Notes: generated by a model from the letters alone, not told the origin. A stretch of 64,000 nucleotides of DNA from Halobacillus halophilus (GCF_020171985.1 NZ_JAIVAL010000002.1:310001-374000), one strand, 5' to 3'. Counted from the first letter of the stretch, positions 51,110 to 59,869 are shown. Made by a program: numbers and translations.

Positions 51110-51373
51110 ATGCAGACTCAATCGGTGAGTACTCTATATAATGTATGCCCTCTCTGTCACGGATCTGGAAAGTATAAGGAATATGATGATGGAAAAGCCA
51201 ATTTAATTGTAGACCATTACCAGCGTGTAAATTATGCGAATGAAACACTAGCCTGGAAGATGGCCATCGAAGAAACCAGTTATGTGAAGGAATGCTCGAA
51301 ATGTCACGGGAAAGGTAACGTCCTGAACAAAGAAGGAGAACGAATGTATAAACAGCTTCAGCAATATGCATAA
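51110..51373 (+). CDS. Small protein with two DnaJ-type CXXCXGXG zinc motifs
   Basis: An 87-residue protein with exactly two copies of the DnaJ cysteine motif, CPLCHGSG (near residue 13) and CSKCHGKG (near residue 63), which would bind one zinc between them. About 42 residues separate them and include AWKMAIEETSYVKECSKC. It has no J domain. Such mini zinc-finger proteins are widespread in bacilli and are not characterised. The ATG at 51110 lies 5 nt after AAGGAAGTGAG; the GTG at 51101 falls within that site. A weak G/C hairpin (51380-51410) follows. Confidence 0.75.
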   Translation: MQTQSVSTLYNVCPLCHGSGKYKEYDDGKANLIVDHYQRVNYANETLAWKMAIEETSYVKECSKCHGKGNVLNKEGERMYKQLQQYA

Positions 51374-51637
51374 GTTCAATCCCCCCTGTCGTTTAAAGTG
51401 ACTGGGGGGGTTAAATGATCTCAGATTAAGTTAGTAGTTTTAGAAAAATGATTTTTTTCTGAAAACTCTATTGATTCTTTAATCATTTTCCTGTATTGTA
51501 AATCGCAAGCGAAATGATAACCGCCTAATTTTTTGAAAGAAATTTTTAGTAATTTTTAATATCATTCTTGATTTAAGCATACCTTTCATGTAAAGTGTTC
51601 AACAGTTGCTTTTCCAAAAATTACATAATAATAAAAC

Positions 51638-51787
51638 TTATCCAGAGAGGTGTAGGGACTGGCCCTTTGATACCTCAGCAACCAGCCATTGGCACGGTGC
51701 TAAATCCAGAAGGTAGTAGTTATACCTTGAAGATAAGGAGACTCTTTATACATAAAGGACCTTCTTCTTCAAGGAGGTCCTTTTTTA
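51638..51787 (+). promoter_or_regulatory. SAM-I (S-box) riboswitch with terminator
   Basis: The aptamer (51638-51737) begins CTTATCCAGAGAGGTGTAGG and contains GGGACTGGCCC and CCTCAGCAACC, with a P1 pairing of CTTATC with GATAAG. These are the conserved S-box elements. A terminator follows: AAGGACCT / AGGTCCTT then T run (51754-51787). SAM binding stops transcription of the metI-metC-methyltransferase operon. Confidence 0.95.
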
Positions 51788-51818
51788 TATCCATTTTTTT
51801 ACGAAGGAGATGATCACC

Positions 51819-52928
51819 ATGGCACGGAACAGGATTGAAACAATTTTAGCCCAGCTAGGCAATAACAGTGATGAAAAGACAGGGGCTGTGAATCCGCCCA
51901 TCTATTTATCTACCGCTTACCAGCACAAATCACTCGGAGTATCCACCGGATATGATTATACCCGGACCAAAAACCCGACACGCCACCTTCTCGAAGAAGG
52001 CATGGCCCAGCTTGAAAACGGCGATCAAGCCTTCGCCTGCAGCTCAGGAATGGCAGCCATCCAGTTGATCCTCTCCCTGTTTCGTGCAAATGAAGAATTG
52101 ATCATTGCGGAAGATATCTACGGCGGCACGTACCGTTTACTCGAACATTATGCTGATGCTTATCAAATTCATTCAACCTATTCTGATTTCACGGATGTTG
52201 AGAGTGTCATTACGGAGAAAACGAAAGCCATCTTTCTTGAAACGCCAACCAATCCGCTGCTGCAGGAAGTAGATATTGAAGAGGTTTCAAAGATTGCTAA
52301 GAAGCACAACCTTCTGCTCATTGTCGATAACACATTCTTAACGCCTTACCTTCAGCAGCCGCTGGACTTAGGAGCAGATATCGTGATCCACAGCGCTACC
52401 AAATATATTGGCGGGCACAACGATGTATTAGCCGGTGTCGTCGTCGCGAAAGGAGAAGAGGTTTGTGAAAAACTCGCCTTTTTCCAGAATTCATCAGGTG
52501 CTGTCCTCTCCCCTTTTGACTGTTGGCTGTTAATCCGAGGATTAAAGACCCTGCCGCTTCGTTTCGATAAACAGCAGGCGAATGCAAAGACCATTGTTGA
52601 GTTTCTAAACAACGACCCGGGCATAAGAGAAGTCTTTTACCCTGGAAAAGGAGGAATGATTTCATTCCGTGTGGAGGATCCTTCCAGCATCCCTGATTTT
52701 CTGGAGAATTTGTCGGTCATCTCTTTTGCCGAAAGTCTGGGAGGAGTCGAAAGCTTCATTACGTACCCGGCAACACAGACGCATGCGGATATTCCAAAAG
52801 AAGAACGGGAAGAACGCGGAATCTGCGACCGGCTTCTTCGCTTCTCCGTAGGAACAGAACATGAAGACGATCTGATTGATGATTTGAAACACGCTCTCTC
52901 TGCTATTCAAAAGGAGGAAATACAATGA
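51819..52928 (+). CDS. metI: Cystathionine gamma-synthase / O-acetylhomoserine thiolyase
   Basis: A 369-residue Cys/Met-metabolism PLP enzyme. Landmarks are GYDYTRTKNPTRHLLEEGMA, FACSSGMAAIQL, IFLETPTNPLLQEVDI and the PLP Lys in IVIHSATKYIGGHNDVLAGV. It joins an acylhomoserine with cysteine (or sulfide) in the first step of the methionine pathway, as MetI of B. subtilis. It directly follows an S-box riboswitch. AAGGAG lies 9 nt before the ATG at 51819, which is preferred to the ATG at 51810. Its stop overlaps the metC start (ATGA). Confidence 0.93.
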   Translation: MARNRIETILAQLGNNSDEKTGAVNPPIYLSTAYQHKSLGVSTGYDYTRTKNPTRHLLEEGMAQLENGDQAFACSSGMAAIQLILSLFRANEELIIAEDIYGGTYRLLEHYADAYQIHSTYSDFTDVESVITEKTKAIFLETPTNPLLQEVDIEEVSKIAKKHNLLLIVDNTFLTPYLQQPLDLGADIVIHSATKYIGGHNDVLAGVVVAKGEEVCEKLAFFQNSSGAVLSPFDCWLLIRGLKTLPLRFDKQQANAKTIVEFLNNDPGIREVFYPGKGGMISFRVEDPSSIPDFLENLSVISFAESLGGVESFITYPATQTHADIPKEEREERGICDRLLRFSVGTEHEDDLIDDLKHALSAIQKEEIQ

Positions 52929-54124
52929 GGCCAGAAAACGATCAGTTGGAAACCCGTTTCATCCACGGCTCTGCGAATAATCGAAGTCATCACGAACCGG
53001 CTACGGGTGCAGTGAATGTACCAATCTACTTATCCTCAACCTTCCATCAGGAAAGCTTCGATACGATGGGGCCTTACGATTACAGCAGATCCGGAAATCC
53101 AACGAGACAGGTGCTTGAGGAGACGATCGCTAACTTGGAAGGCGGCGCAAGAGGACTCGCTTTCTCATCTGGGATGGCAGCTATCTCTTCTGCTTTCATG
53201 CTGCTTTCCGCCGGTGACCACGTACTCGTTTCCAAAGATGTCTATGGCGGGACATTCCGGTTGATCACCGAAATGCTTGGCAAGTACAACATCGATCACA
53301 CATTCGTTAACATGACCGATCTCAACGAGACCAGCCGGGCGATCCAATCCAATACAAAAGTTATCTATGTAGAGACACCGTCCAATCCTTGCTTAAACAT
53401 CACAGATATTGAAGGAGTAGCAAAGCTTGCTAAAGCCCATGGCTGTTTAACCTTCGTGGATAATACATTCATGACGCCGCTTTATCAGAACCCGCTTGAG
53501 CTTGGAGCCGATATCGTTCTGCATAGTGCCACCAAGTTTTTATCCGGTCACAGTGACATCATTGCAGGTCTTGCCGTAACTAAAAATGAAGAACTTGGAG
53601 AGAGACTCGCTTTTATTCAGAACTCCTTTGGTTCCATTCTCGGCGCTCAAGACTCTTATCAACTTATTCAGGGGATCAAGACACTAGGAGCCCGGCTGAA
53701 GCAGTCGTCAGACTCAGCACTTAAAATTGTCTCTCATCTGCAGGAACACTCCCTGGTGGAAGAAGTTTACTACCCGGGACTCACTCACCACGCCGGTCAT
53801 CCGATTCATCGGAGACAATCTACCGGAGCAGGGGCCTTGCTCTCTTTCCGGCTGGCGGATAAAGAAGCAGCCAAAGCATTTGTGGAGCAGATTCGCCTCC
53901 CTGTCTTTGCTGTAAGCCTTGGGGCTGTGGAATCGATTCTATCCTATCCAGCCACTATGTCCCATGCAGCTATGCCAGAAAAAGAACGAACGAAGCGTGG
54001 TATTACCGATGGTCTGCTCAGGCTCTCTGTCGGACTTGAACACCCTGGTGATTTAATTGAAGACATTGAACAAGCTTTACAGGCAGTTGCCCGTACCAGA
54101 AAGAAAGTCAGCGTGTCCCTTTAA
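52925..54124 (+). CDS. metC: Cystathionine beta-lyase
   Basis: A 399-residue paralogue of MetI and the second enzyme in the pathway. It cleaves cystathionine to homocysteine, pyruvate and ammonia. Landmarks are PYDYSRSGNPTRQVLEETIA, LAFSSGMAAISSA, IYVETPSNPCLNITDI and the PLP Lys in IVLHSATKFLSGHSDIIAGL. The AAAGGAGG site lies inside the end of metI, and the two genes overlap by 4 bp as in the B. subtilis metIC operon. The N-terminal residues (about 20) are longer than in MetI. Confidence 0.93.
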   Translation: MRPENDQLETRFIHGSANNRSHHEPATGAVNVPIYLSSTFHQESFDTMGPYDYSRSGNPTRQVLEETIANLEGGARGLAFSSGMAAISSAFMLLSAGDHVLVSKDVYGGTFRLITEMLGKYNIDHTFVNMTDLNETSRAIQSNTKVIYVETPSNPCLNITDIEGVAKLAKAHGCLTFVDNTFMTPLYQNPLELGADIVLHSATKFLSGHSDIIAGLAVTKNEELGERLAFIQNSFGSILGAQDSYQLIQGIKTLGARLKQSSDSALKIVSHLQEHSLVEEVYYPGLTHHAGHPIHRRQSTGAGALLSFRLADKEAAKAFVEQIRLPVFAVSLGAVESILSYPATMSHAAMPEKERTKRGITDGLLRLSVGLEHPGDLIEDIEQALQAVARTRKKVSVSL

Positions 54125-54186
54125 AAAGGGCATTAGCTTTCAACTAATATAAATTCGATTACAGAATGGAAAGGTTGTTGAATGAA

Positions 54187-55236
54187 ATGAAACGATCATT
54201 AGAACAGAGATTACAGGATGGACCCGTTATTTGTGGAGAAGGATATTTATTTGAACTGGAGCGTCGCGGCTATTTACAGGCTGGCTCCTTTGTACCGGAA
54301 GTCGCCCTCGACAACCCTCAGGCACTAAAACAAACGTATCGTGACTACATGCTCGCAGGCTCCGACGTCGTCTTAGCCTTTACCTATAACGGTCACCGCG
54401 AGAAAATGAGAATCATCGGTAAAGAGGAGTTATTAGAACCGCTTAACCGCCAGGCGATCCGTCTAGCTAAAGAAGTGGCCCAGGAACATCCAGAAGAAGA
54501 AGCGCTCGTAGCCGGAAATATTTCCAACACGAACTTGTTCAACCCGGATGACCCGGAAGCTATTGAAAAAACAAGAAGCATGTTTGCAGAGATGATCGGC
54601 TGGTGTAAGGAAGAAGGAGTAGACTTTGTGAACGGTGAAACCTTCTATTACTATGAGGAGGCCCTCATTGCTCTTGAAGAAATCCAAAAACAAGGTCTCC
54701 CCGCTGTGATCACGTTCGGCCTGATGGGCGAGAATATCCTCCGGGACGGCTATGAGGTAGAAGAAGCCTGCCGTCTGTTAAAAGAAAAAGGCGCTCTTGT
54801 CGTCGGCATGAACTGCTTCCGTGGGCCAGCTACAATGCAGCCATATGTGGAAAAAATCCGTAACACGGTGGACGGATACGTAGGAGCCCTTCCGATTCCT
54901 TACCGCACGACGGAAGAACACCCTACCTTCTTCAACCTGCCGGATGGCGGCTGTGCTTGTACACTGCCGACAGAAACGACATTCCCGACGTCTCTTGATC
55001 CACTTTACACCAACCGCTACGAGCTCGCAGAATGGGCTAAAGAAGCACACAGCATTGGTGTAAACTACCTGGGACTCTGCTGCGGAGCTTCTCCCGCTAT
55101 GCTTCGTGAAGTAGCAGAAACCGTAGGACGTACAGCTGTAAACTCTACGTACTCCCCGGATATGGAGAAACACTTCCTGTTCGGCAAGGATGATTCATTG
55201 CAGGACCACATTACATCCTACAAAACGAAAGCATAA
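54187..55236 (+). CDS. Homocysteine S-methyltransferase (BHMT-like domain)
   Basis: A 349-residue protein consisting only of a homocysteine S-methyltransferase barrel. The zinc ligands are Cys210 (VVGMNCFRGP) and Cys298-Cys299 (GLCCGASP), and FELERRGYLQAG lies near the N-terminus. It lacks the methylenetetrahydrofolate reductase half of B. subtilis YitJ, and lacks B12 domains. The methyl donor may be betaine, S-methylmethionine or a folate. Betaine is attractive given the BCCT transporter but is inferred. The ATG at 54187 starts the family-like MKRSLEQRLQ; alternatives are TTG 54178 and ATG 54166, and GGAAAGG lies at 54169-54173. Third gene of the S-box operon. Confidence 0.85.
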   Translation: MKRSLEQRLQDGPVICGEGYLFELERRGYLQAGSFVPEVALDNPQALKQTYRDYMLAGSDVVLAFTYNGHREKMRIIGKEELLEPLNRQAIRLAKEVAQEHPEEEALVAGNISNTNLFNPDDPEAIEKTRSMFAEMIGWCKEEGVDFVNGETFYYYEEALIALEEIQKQGLPAVITFGLMGENILRDGYEVEEACRLLKEKGALVVGMNCFRGPATMQPYVEKIRNTVDGYVGALPIPYRTTEEHPTFFNLPDGGCACTLPTETTFPTSLDPLYTNRYELAEWAKEAHSIGVNYLGLCCGASPAMLREVAETVGRTAVNSTYSPDMEKHFLFGKDDSLQDHITSYKTKA

Positions 55237-55240
55237 TTCA

Positions 55241-55276
55241 AAACGCCTGTCCGTCAATCCGGACAGGCGTTTTTTA
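55241..55276 (+). terminator. Terminator of the met operon
   Basis: An 11-bp stem (AACGCCTGTCC / GGACAGGCGTT) is followed by a T run. Confidence 0.9.
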
Positions 55277-55345
55277 AAGTTTTATTTAATTTTGGCTTTG
55301 TTAAAGTTTATTGTTGATTATTTATAAGAGTCTTATTACGCAATA

Positions 55346-56080
55346 GGGCCGATTAGTTGAAGACTCAGTTTCGAGATATCTAAGGTCCGTTACGTTATAA
55401 GGTCAGGGGCTGGTGGGGGAATAACTCGCTTTCCTATGGGGGAACGGTGAGCTTCCTCGCTCGTTTCACTCCCGGCGGGATCTCACCTAGTTCCTTCTCC
55501 CATGGGAGTCTCGCCATTTCCCACCAGCCCCACGTAATAAGGGAAACGGCCCCTTCGGGAAGAGAAGTTCTTGGCTTCCATCAACTGAGTGGAATGCTTA
55601 TATACCAGGCGATTAAGCCAAATTATCTGCTTTTAAAGGCTTACCACCGCACCTCGTAAAGCTGATACGTTTTTGAGTAATTTCGAGCCTCTCATTCGGC
55701 CAGGTCCGGAGGGGGACGATGTAGACTCCTAGGTTAAAAGCGGAAGCACCTCGGTCAGCGGCGTATGGACTGGACTGAGTTGGCGGAGATAAAGAAAACA
55801 CGAAGAGCGGAGCGATTCGATGTTGCCTTATCGTACAGAAGTGAGGGAAGTCTCACTAGCCGCTAGGTGCTGGAGCTGGATAGCTCTTCTTGTCGTTTAT
55901 GTTCTGATTTTCAAGTAAGACTAAAAAAGTGTAAGACCGGGATGAACATGATCGGTGAGACCCCGCAGGGCTGTTAAGCCCGAGGAAGCTCAGCACATGC
56001 CCGCGAAAAGCGAAATCGTCCCCCGCAGGACCAAACTCTCACAAAAGTCTCGAAATCGAGTCTTCAAGTAATGGGAGCTT
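55346..56080. repeat. Long copy R6 of the dispersed mosaic repeat
   Basis: About 735 bp. The left arm is GGGCCGATTAGTTGAAGACT then CAGTTTCGAGATATCT. The right arm is GTCTCGAAATCGAGTCTTCA then AGTAATGGGAGCT. Inside are the GC block with CTCCCATGGGAG, a block with GCGGCGTATGGACTGGACTG and CGCTAGGTGCTGGAGCTGGA nearly identical to R5, and a block with GATGAACATGATCGGTGAGA and CCGCGAAAAGCGAAATCGTC. The orientation is as in R5. It lies between convergent genes. Confidence 0.87.
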
Positions 56081-56114
56081 TATCATAAAATCAACACGGA
56101 AATTTAACAAAGCG

Positions 56115-56579
56115 TTATTTTTTATAAGGAATGTCGTTTTCTTCGCACCATTCGATGGCAAGCAACCGGTATTGCTCATCTTTGAACTCAAACCATTGAT
56201 CACGAACCCCGTAGGTCACAATTTGATCTTTAAATCTACGAAAAGCTCCTTTTCCACGGATGGCTCTCAGTAAGTCGTTATGGATCTGTTCGTCCTCAAG
56301 AGAGTTAATGAATGCTTCCATCATCTGATACTCGTTCACTTCTGAACAATCCGGCAATTGGATGTAGCGAGTCTCATTCTCTAAGATATGCTGCGCTAAA
56401 TGGCGTTCTTCCCTTTGCCATTCAAGTAAATGAGAAAAGTCCTCCCCATCTTCTACGTCAACTAGCGCTTCCTCACTTACCTGAAAGACCTTGCCACCGA
56501 TTTTATCAACAAGGACTCGCGTATCTTCCGTTTGCAACTCAATTTCCTCAGCCACTTCACGTATGTTTACTTGATTCAT
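56115..56579 (-). CDS. UPF0158 family protein
   Basis: A 154-residue acidic cytoplasmic protein of the UPF0158 family. The C-terminal block is the most typical: DLLRAIRGKGAFRRFKDQIV then the GVRDQWFEFKDEQYRLLAIE stretch, ending in WCEENDIPY. No function is known. The ATG at 56579 has TGGAGGAAG upstream; a longer ORF reading into the upstream gene has none. It starts 13 bp after the DUF1232 gene on the same strand, so they are co-transcribed. Confidence 0.85.
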   Translation of the reverse strand: MNQVNIREVAEEIELQTEDTRVLVDKIGGKVFQVSEEALVDVEDGEDFSHLLEWQREERHLAQHILENETRYIQLPDCSEVNEYQMMEAFINSLEDEQIHNDLLRAIRGKGAFRRFKDQIVTYGVRDQWFEFKDEQYRLLAIEWCEENDIPYKK

Positions 56580-56592
56580 AATCTTCCTCCAA

Positions 56593-57054
56593 CTATTGAT
56601 GCGGATCTTCCGCTGAATTTTTAGATGGGTCTTCCAAATCATTCAGTACGGACTCTCCAAACAGACTGCTCACACGATTACGAGCCTGCTCTTTCACATT
56701 CTCATCAATATGAGAAATCACTTGATAGACCGCATACACGATAACAGCACTATCATCCGTGAATCCGACGACTGGAATAAAGTCTGGAATTAAATCCACC
56801 GGAAGGATTAAATAACCAAGCGCACCGGCTATTGTGAGCTTAGCTTTCTTCGGTGTATTTTCACTCTTAAATGCATAATAGAGTAAGAGACTATAGTACA
56901 CAATTTTCGATCCGATCCGGCTGCTATTCGTTCGGATTTTTTCACCATATTCTTTCTCCGAAAAATGCTTCCTGCTTCGTTTTATAGCTTTAGCTGGATT
57001 CAGCTTTTTTAATCTGTCTCGGTAGCGTTGTTTTTCTTTAAGTTCGCTAGTCAT
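56593..57054 (-). CDS. DUF1232 (YkvA-like) membrane protein
   Basis: A 153-residue protein with a basic N-terminus and the DUF1232 core at about 75-115: LGYLILPVDLIPDFIPVVGF then TDDSAVIVYAVYQV, two hydrophobic segments linked by the conserved D-x-I-P-D. The C-terminal tail is charged. YkvA-like proteins are widespread and unassigned. AAGGGTGATG lies before the ATG. First gene of a pair with the UPF0158 gene. The 278-bp gap upstream (57055-57332) holds no convincing gene. Confidence 0.83.
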   Translation of the reverse strand: MTSELKEKQRYRDRLKKLNPAKAIKRSRKHFSEKEYGEKIRTNSSRIGSKIVYYSLLLYYAFKSENTPKKAKLTIAGALGYLILPVDLIPDFIPVVGFTDDSAVIVYAVYQVISHIDENVKEQARNRVSSLFGESVLNDLEDPSKNSAEDPHQ

Positions 57055-57332
57055 TATTCATCACCCTTTTGGGGTACTTTTGACAAAAAAGCCCTTGCTT
57101 AAACCTATTTTGAGAAAAATGGTAGATTTGCCATGCTTATATAGGTGGGCAAGCCCTGACACGTTACAAACTGGTTCGACAGAGCCTTCTTTCCCTTCAG
57201 TGAAACCTTCGAGAGATCAATAACCTCCATACCGCTATCGGTCCCCAGTTTTTTCACCTTACCTATATTAAAATGAATATGTAAAGGAAAGCAGGTGCAA
57301 TCCCTTCTTAAAGAATTCCACCTGCGCCCCAA

Positions 57333-58817
57333 TCAGTTCGTTTGTAAATTCCCCTCTGTTTTTGCTGCTCGTTCGTCTTGAGATGGTTTTGGCTTCCCTT
57401 TAATAAAGAAGGACAACACAATTCCTAGAATCGCAATAATGGTAGCAACCATGAAGGCAACATTGATTCCATGGATCATGGCGTTGGACATAATCTGTTG
57501 CCTGGTTTCACCAGAAGAAGGTACATAGTCTTTGGAAGCGTTCATCATAACAGTTACCAGCAATGCTGTACCAATCGATCCTGCAATGGTACGCAGCGTA
57601 TTATTCATCGCAGTACCGTGAGGAATCCATTCTGTTGACAACTGGTTCAATCCTGCTGTAGATACTGGCATCATGACCATAGCGATCCCCATCATTCGAA
57701 TAGCGTACATCACCAGAATAAACGTATAAGTCGTAGTCGCTGTTAAAGTCGATAATTCAAAAGTAGTTACGGCAATGATACTCAGGCCTACAATAGCTAA
57801 CCAGCGTGCCCCAACCTTATCAAAGATTCTACCGGTAATCGGGGACATGACTCCCATAACGATCGCCCCTGGAAGAAGCAGTAATCCTGATTCAAAGGCG
57901 GTGAATCCGCGCATGGTCTGCATATATATAGGAATAAGAAGCTCCGCACCAAGCATGGACATCATCACGACCATACTGATAACAGCGGCTAAAGCATAAA
58001 TTTTGTTTCCAAATACGCGAAATTCAAGAATCGGTTTATCCAGCCTGAACTGCCTTAATATAAAGGACGTCAAGGAGATGACTCCGATGATTACGGCCAC
58101 ATATACATTTGCACTATCCCAACCGTCGTTTCCCGCACTGCTTAATCCATATAGCAGTCCGCCAAAACCAAAGGTTGATAGAATAATAGAAAGAATATCA
58201 ATCTTAGGATTGGTTTGCTTTGTCACATTCTTAAGAGCAAATGCACCAAACACAAGTGCTGCGATTGCAATCGGAATAATCACCATAAATGGCACACGCC
58301 AAGAATATTCTTCGACAAGATACCCTGACAATGTTGGACCAATAGCTGGACCAAAGGCAATAACAAGCCCCGCCATTCCCATGACCGTCCCCCGTTTTTC
58401 AATTGGAAAAATCATCAGCATAACCGTTTGCATAAGCGGCATCATAATTCCAGCTCCACTCGCCTGAATTAACCGCCCAGATAATAATACTGGGAAGTTA
58501 GGTGCCAGAGCTGCAACCACTGTACCAATCGTAAACAAGGTCATAGCTGTGAAAAATAAACGTCTCGTCGTAAACTTCCCGATTAAAAAGGCCGTAATTG
58601 GGATCATAACCCCATTTACCAGCATGAACCCAGTCATCAACCACTGTGAGGTACTGGCTGAGACATTTAAACTATCCATAATATTTGGTAACGCCGTGTT
58701 GAGGAGTGTTTGGTTCAATACGGCTACAAATGCACTGACTAAAAGCACAGACACAATGGCAATCCGATTTATGGGCTGCTCACCTTCCACTTTAGCCTGT
58801 TGATTTACTTCGGCCAT
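57333..58817 (-). CDS. MFS multidrug transporter, DHA2 (EmrB/QacA) family
   Basis: A 494-residue exporter with 14 predicted helices. The DHA2 signature includes VLNQTLLNTALPNIMDSLNV in helix 1, ASTSQWLMTGFMLVNGVMIP, and the motif C-like VIAFGPAIGPTLSGYLVEEY. It resembles LmrB/Mdr-type pumps of bacilli. The C-terminal tail is short and charged. It follows a TetR gene by 19 bp on the same strand, so the regulator and pump form one autoregulated unit. GAAGGAGG precedes the ATG. Confidence 0.92.
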   Translation of the reverse strand: MAEVNQQAKVEGEQPINRIAIVSVLLVSAFVAVLNQTLLNTALPNIMDSLNVSASTSQWLMTGFMLVNGVMIPITAFLIGKFTTRRLFFTAMTLFTIGTVVAALAPNFPVLLSGRLIQASGAGIMMPLMQTVMLMIFPIEKRGTVMGMAGLVIAFGPAIGPTLSGYLVEEYSWRVPFMVIIPIAIAALVFGAFALKNVTKQTNPKIDILSIILSTFGFGGLLYGLSSAGNDGWDSANVYVAVIIGVISLTSFILRQFRLDKPILEFRVFGNKIYALAAVISMVVMMSMLGAELLIPIYMQTMRGFTAFESGLLLLPGAIVMGVMSPITGRIFDKVGARWLAIVGLSIIAVTTFELSTLTATTTYTFILVMYAIRMMGIAMVMMPVSTAGLNQLSTEWIPHGTAMNNTLRTIAGSIGTALLVTVMMNASKDYVPSSGETRQQIMSNAMIHGINVAFMVATIIAILGIVLSFFIKGKPKPSQDERAAKTEGNLQTN

Positions 58818-58835
58818 TCCTATTCCTCCTTCCCT

Positions 58836-59447
58836 CTACGTAGAGAGGCCTCTTTTTATAAGAGTCATTTCGATCGTAAAATTCTTCATTGCTCTTTCTC
58901 TCGATAGTCCTTTGGCGAAATGACTAACCAGATTATTCAACATTAAATTTCTCAAGAGATGAACAGCGTGATAGAGTTCTTCTTCACCTTCAATGTTTAA
59001 TTGACTTTGATCGATATACTCTCTAATCTTGTTCAAATGCTGCAGAAATTTATCCTCCGTATCCCCGTTCGTAATGGTGCTCTGAATTTTATGGTTCATA
59101 TTTAAGAACACATGCTTAAAAAAAGATCGCTTCTCGTCGTTCTTGAATTCCTCTAATGTAGACTGAAACAATTTTGCAGTTGCTTCGAAAAGGTCTCCTT
59201 CCGTTTCCTTTAAGAAAGAAATAAACATCTCCTGCCTTCGCTTCGACTGCTCTTTTAGTAAGTGATAAAACGCATCTTCTTTATCTTCGAAATATTGATA
59301 AAAGCTTCCCCGGGAGATTCCTGACATTTTAATAATGTTAGAAATCGATGCTTCATTTAAAGGGGCTCTTGAAAACTCTGCACGAATTGATTCCATTAAG
59401 GTTTGTCTTTTATCTTCTGGTAAATTGAAAAATGTTTGTTTTGGCAT
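58836..59447 (-). CDS. TetR family repressor of the MFS pump
   Basis: A 203-residue TetR protein. The HTH (residues about 10-55) includes LNEASISNIIKMSGISRGSF and YQYFEDKEDAFYHLL. The C-terminal ligand domain is helical and rather polar. The ATG at 59447 has GAGGAGG upstream. Two palindromes upstream, TGACACTGTGTCA (59541-59553) and TGACAAGGTGTCA (59470-59482), bracket its promoter and are likely its operators. It should be released by a pump substrate. Confidence 0.87.
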   Translation of the reverse strand: MPKQTFFNLPEDKRQTLMESIRAEFSRAPLNEASISNIIKMSGISRGSFYQYFEDKEDAFYHLLKEQSKRRQEMFISFLKETEGDLFEATAKLFQSTLEEFKNDEKRSFFKHVFLNMNHKIQSTITNGDTEDKFLQHLNKIREYIDQSQLNIEGEEELYHAVHLLRNLMLNNLVSHFAKGLSRERAMKNFTIEMTLIKRGLST

Positions 59448-59469
59448 ACTATGCTCCTCCTCACCAATA

Positions 59470-59482
59470 TGACAAGGTGTCA
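59470..59482. promoter_or_regulatory. TetR operator, proximal
   Basis: TGACAAGGTGTCA differs from a perfect palindrome at one pair and lies between the promoter -10 and the tetR start. Confidence 0.6.
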
Positions 59483-59502
59483 CATCCAGGTAATACTTTG
59501 CT

Positions 59503-59531
59503 ATCTTAATTCAACCAGCGGTTAAAGTCAA
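59503..59531 (-). promoter_or_regulatory. Sigma-A promoter of the tetR-MFS operon
   Basis: On the minus strand, TTGACT (59526-59531) and TAAGAT (59503-59508) are separated by 17 bp. It is bracketed by two copies of the TGACAC/GTGTCA palindrome. Confidence 0.7.
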
Positions 59532-59540
59532 TAAAAAAAG

Positions 59541-59553
59541 TGACACTGTGTCA
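59541..59553. promoter_or_regulatory. TetR operator, distal (perfect palindrome)
   Basis: TGACACTGTGTCA is perfectly symmetrical and lies just upstream of the -35 box. Confidence 0.65.
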
Positions 59554-59722
59554 TAATTATATTTTTCAAGATTTAATTTGATGTATCTTCATCGTAAATA
59601 ATCATTCATTAAAATTTTGTAAATAGGTTTATTATTTTCAAATTGTTGGTATAGATGGTCATTATCAATCTACGTGAACAAACTTAAGTACCCCAGCATG
59701 CAGTGTAGAAGAAGCACGACTT

Positions 59723-59751
59723 TTGACTTTGATTGTCGAATCCAATAATAA
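59723..59751 (+). promoter_or_regulatory. Candidate promoter of the ATP-grasp operon
   Basis: TTGACT and TAATAA are 17 bp apart, about 120 bp before the ATP-grasp gene. A second weaker candidate (TTGCTA near 59766) lies downstream. The remaining AT-rich sequence between 59554 and 59869 shows no gene or repeat. Confidence 0.45.
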
Positions 59752-59869
59752 TGCTTACAGTTTTTGCTAGACTTTGATACTTTTAAAATGATAGAGACCG
59801 TTCATAACATAAGGCAGGATGATGCGGTTTCATATTCCAGAAAAGTCATTTTAAAAGGAGAGCGATGAG

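Noticed and set aside
51595-51813. 72-codon reading frame over the met operon leader
   Set aside because: It lies on the SAM riboswitch; the sequence is fully explained by the aptamer and terminator.
10030-56080. Treating the repeats as a CRISPR array or insertion sequences
   Set aside because: Copies are kilobases apart, have no regular spacers, and encode no transposase; no cas genes are present.
57105-57332. 75-codon reading frame on the minus strand between the DUF1232 and MFS genes
   Set aside because: No ribosome binding site, no recognisable domain, and Cys/Arg-rich composition unlike the neighbours.
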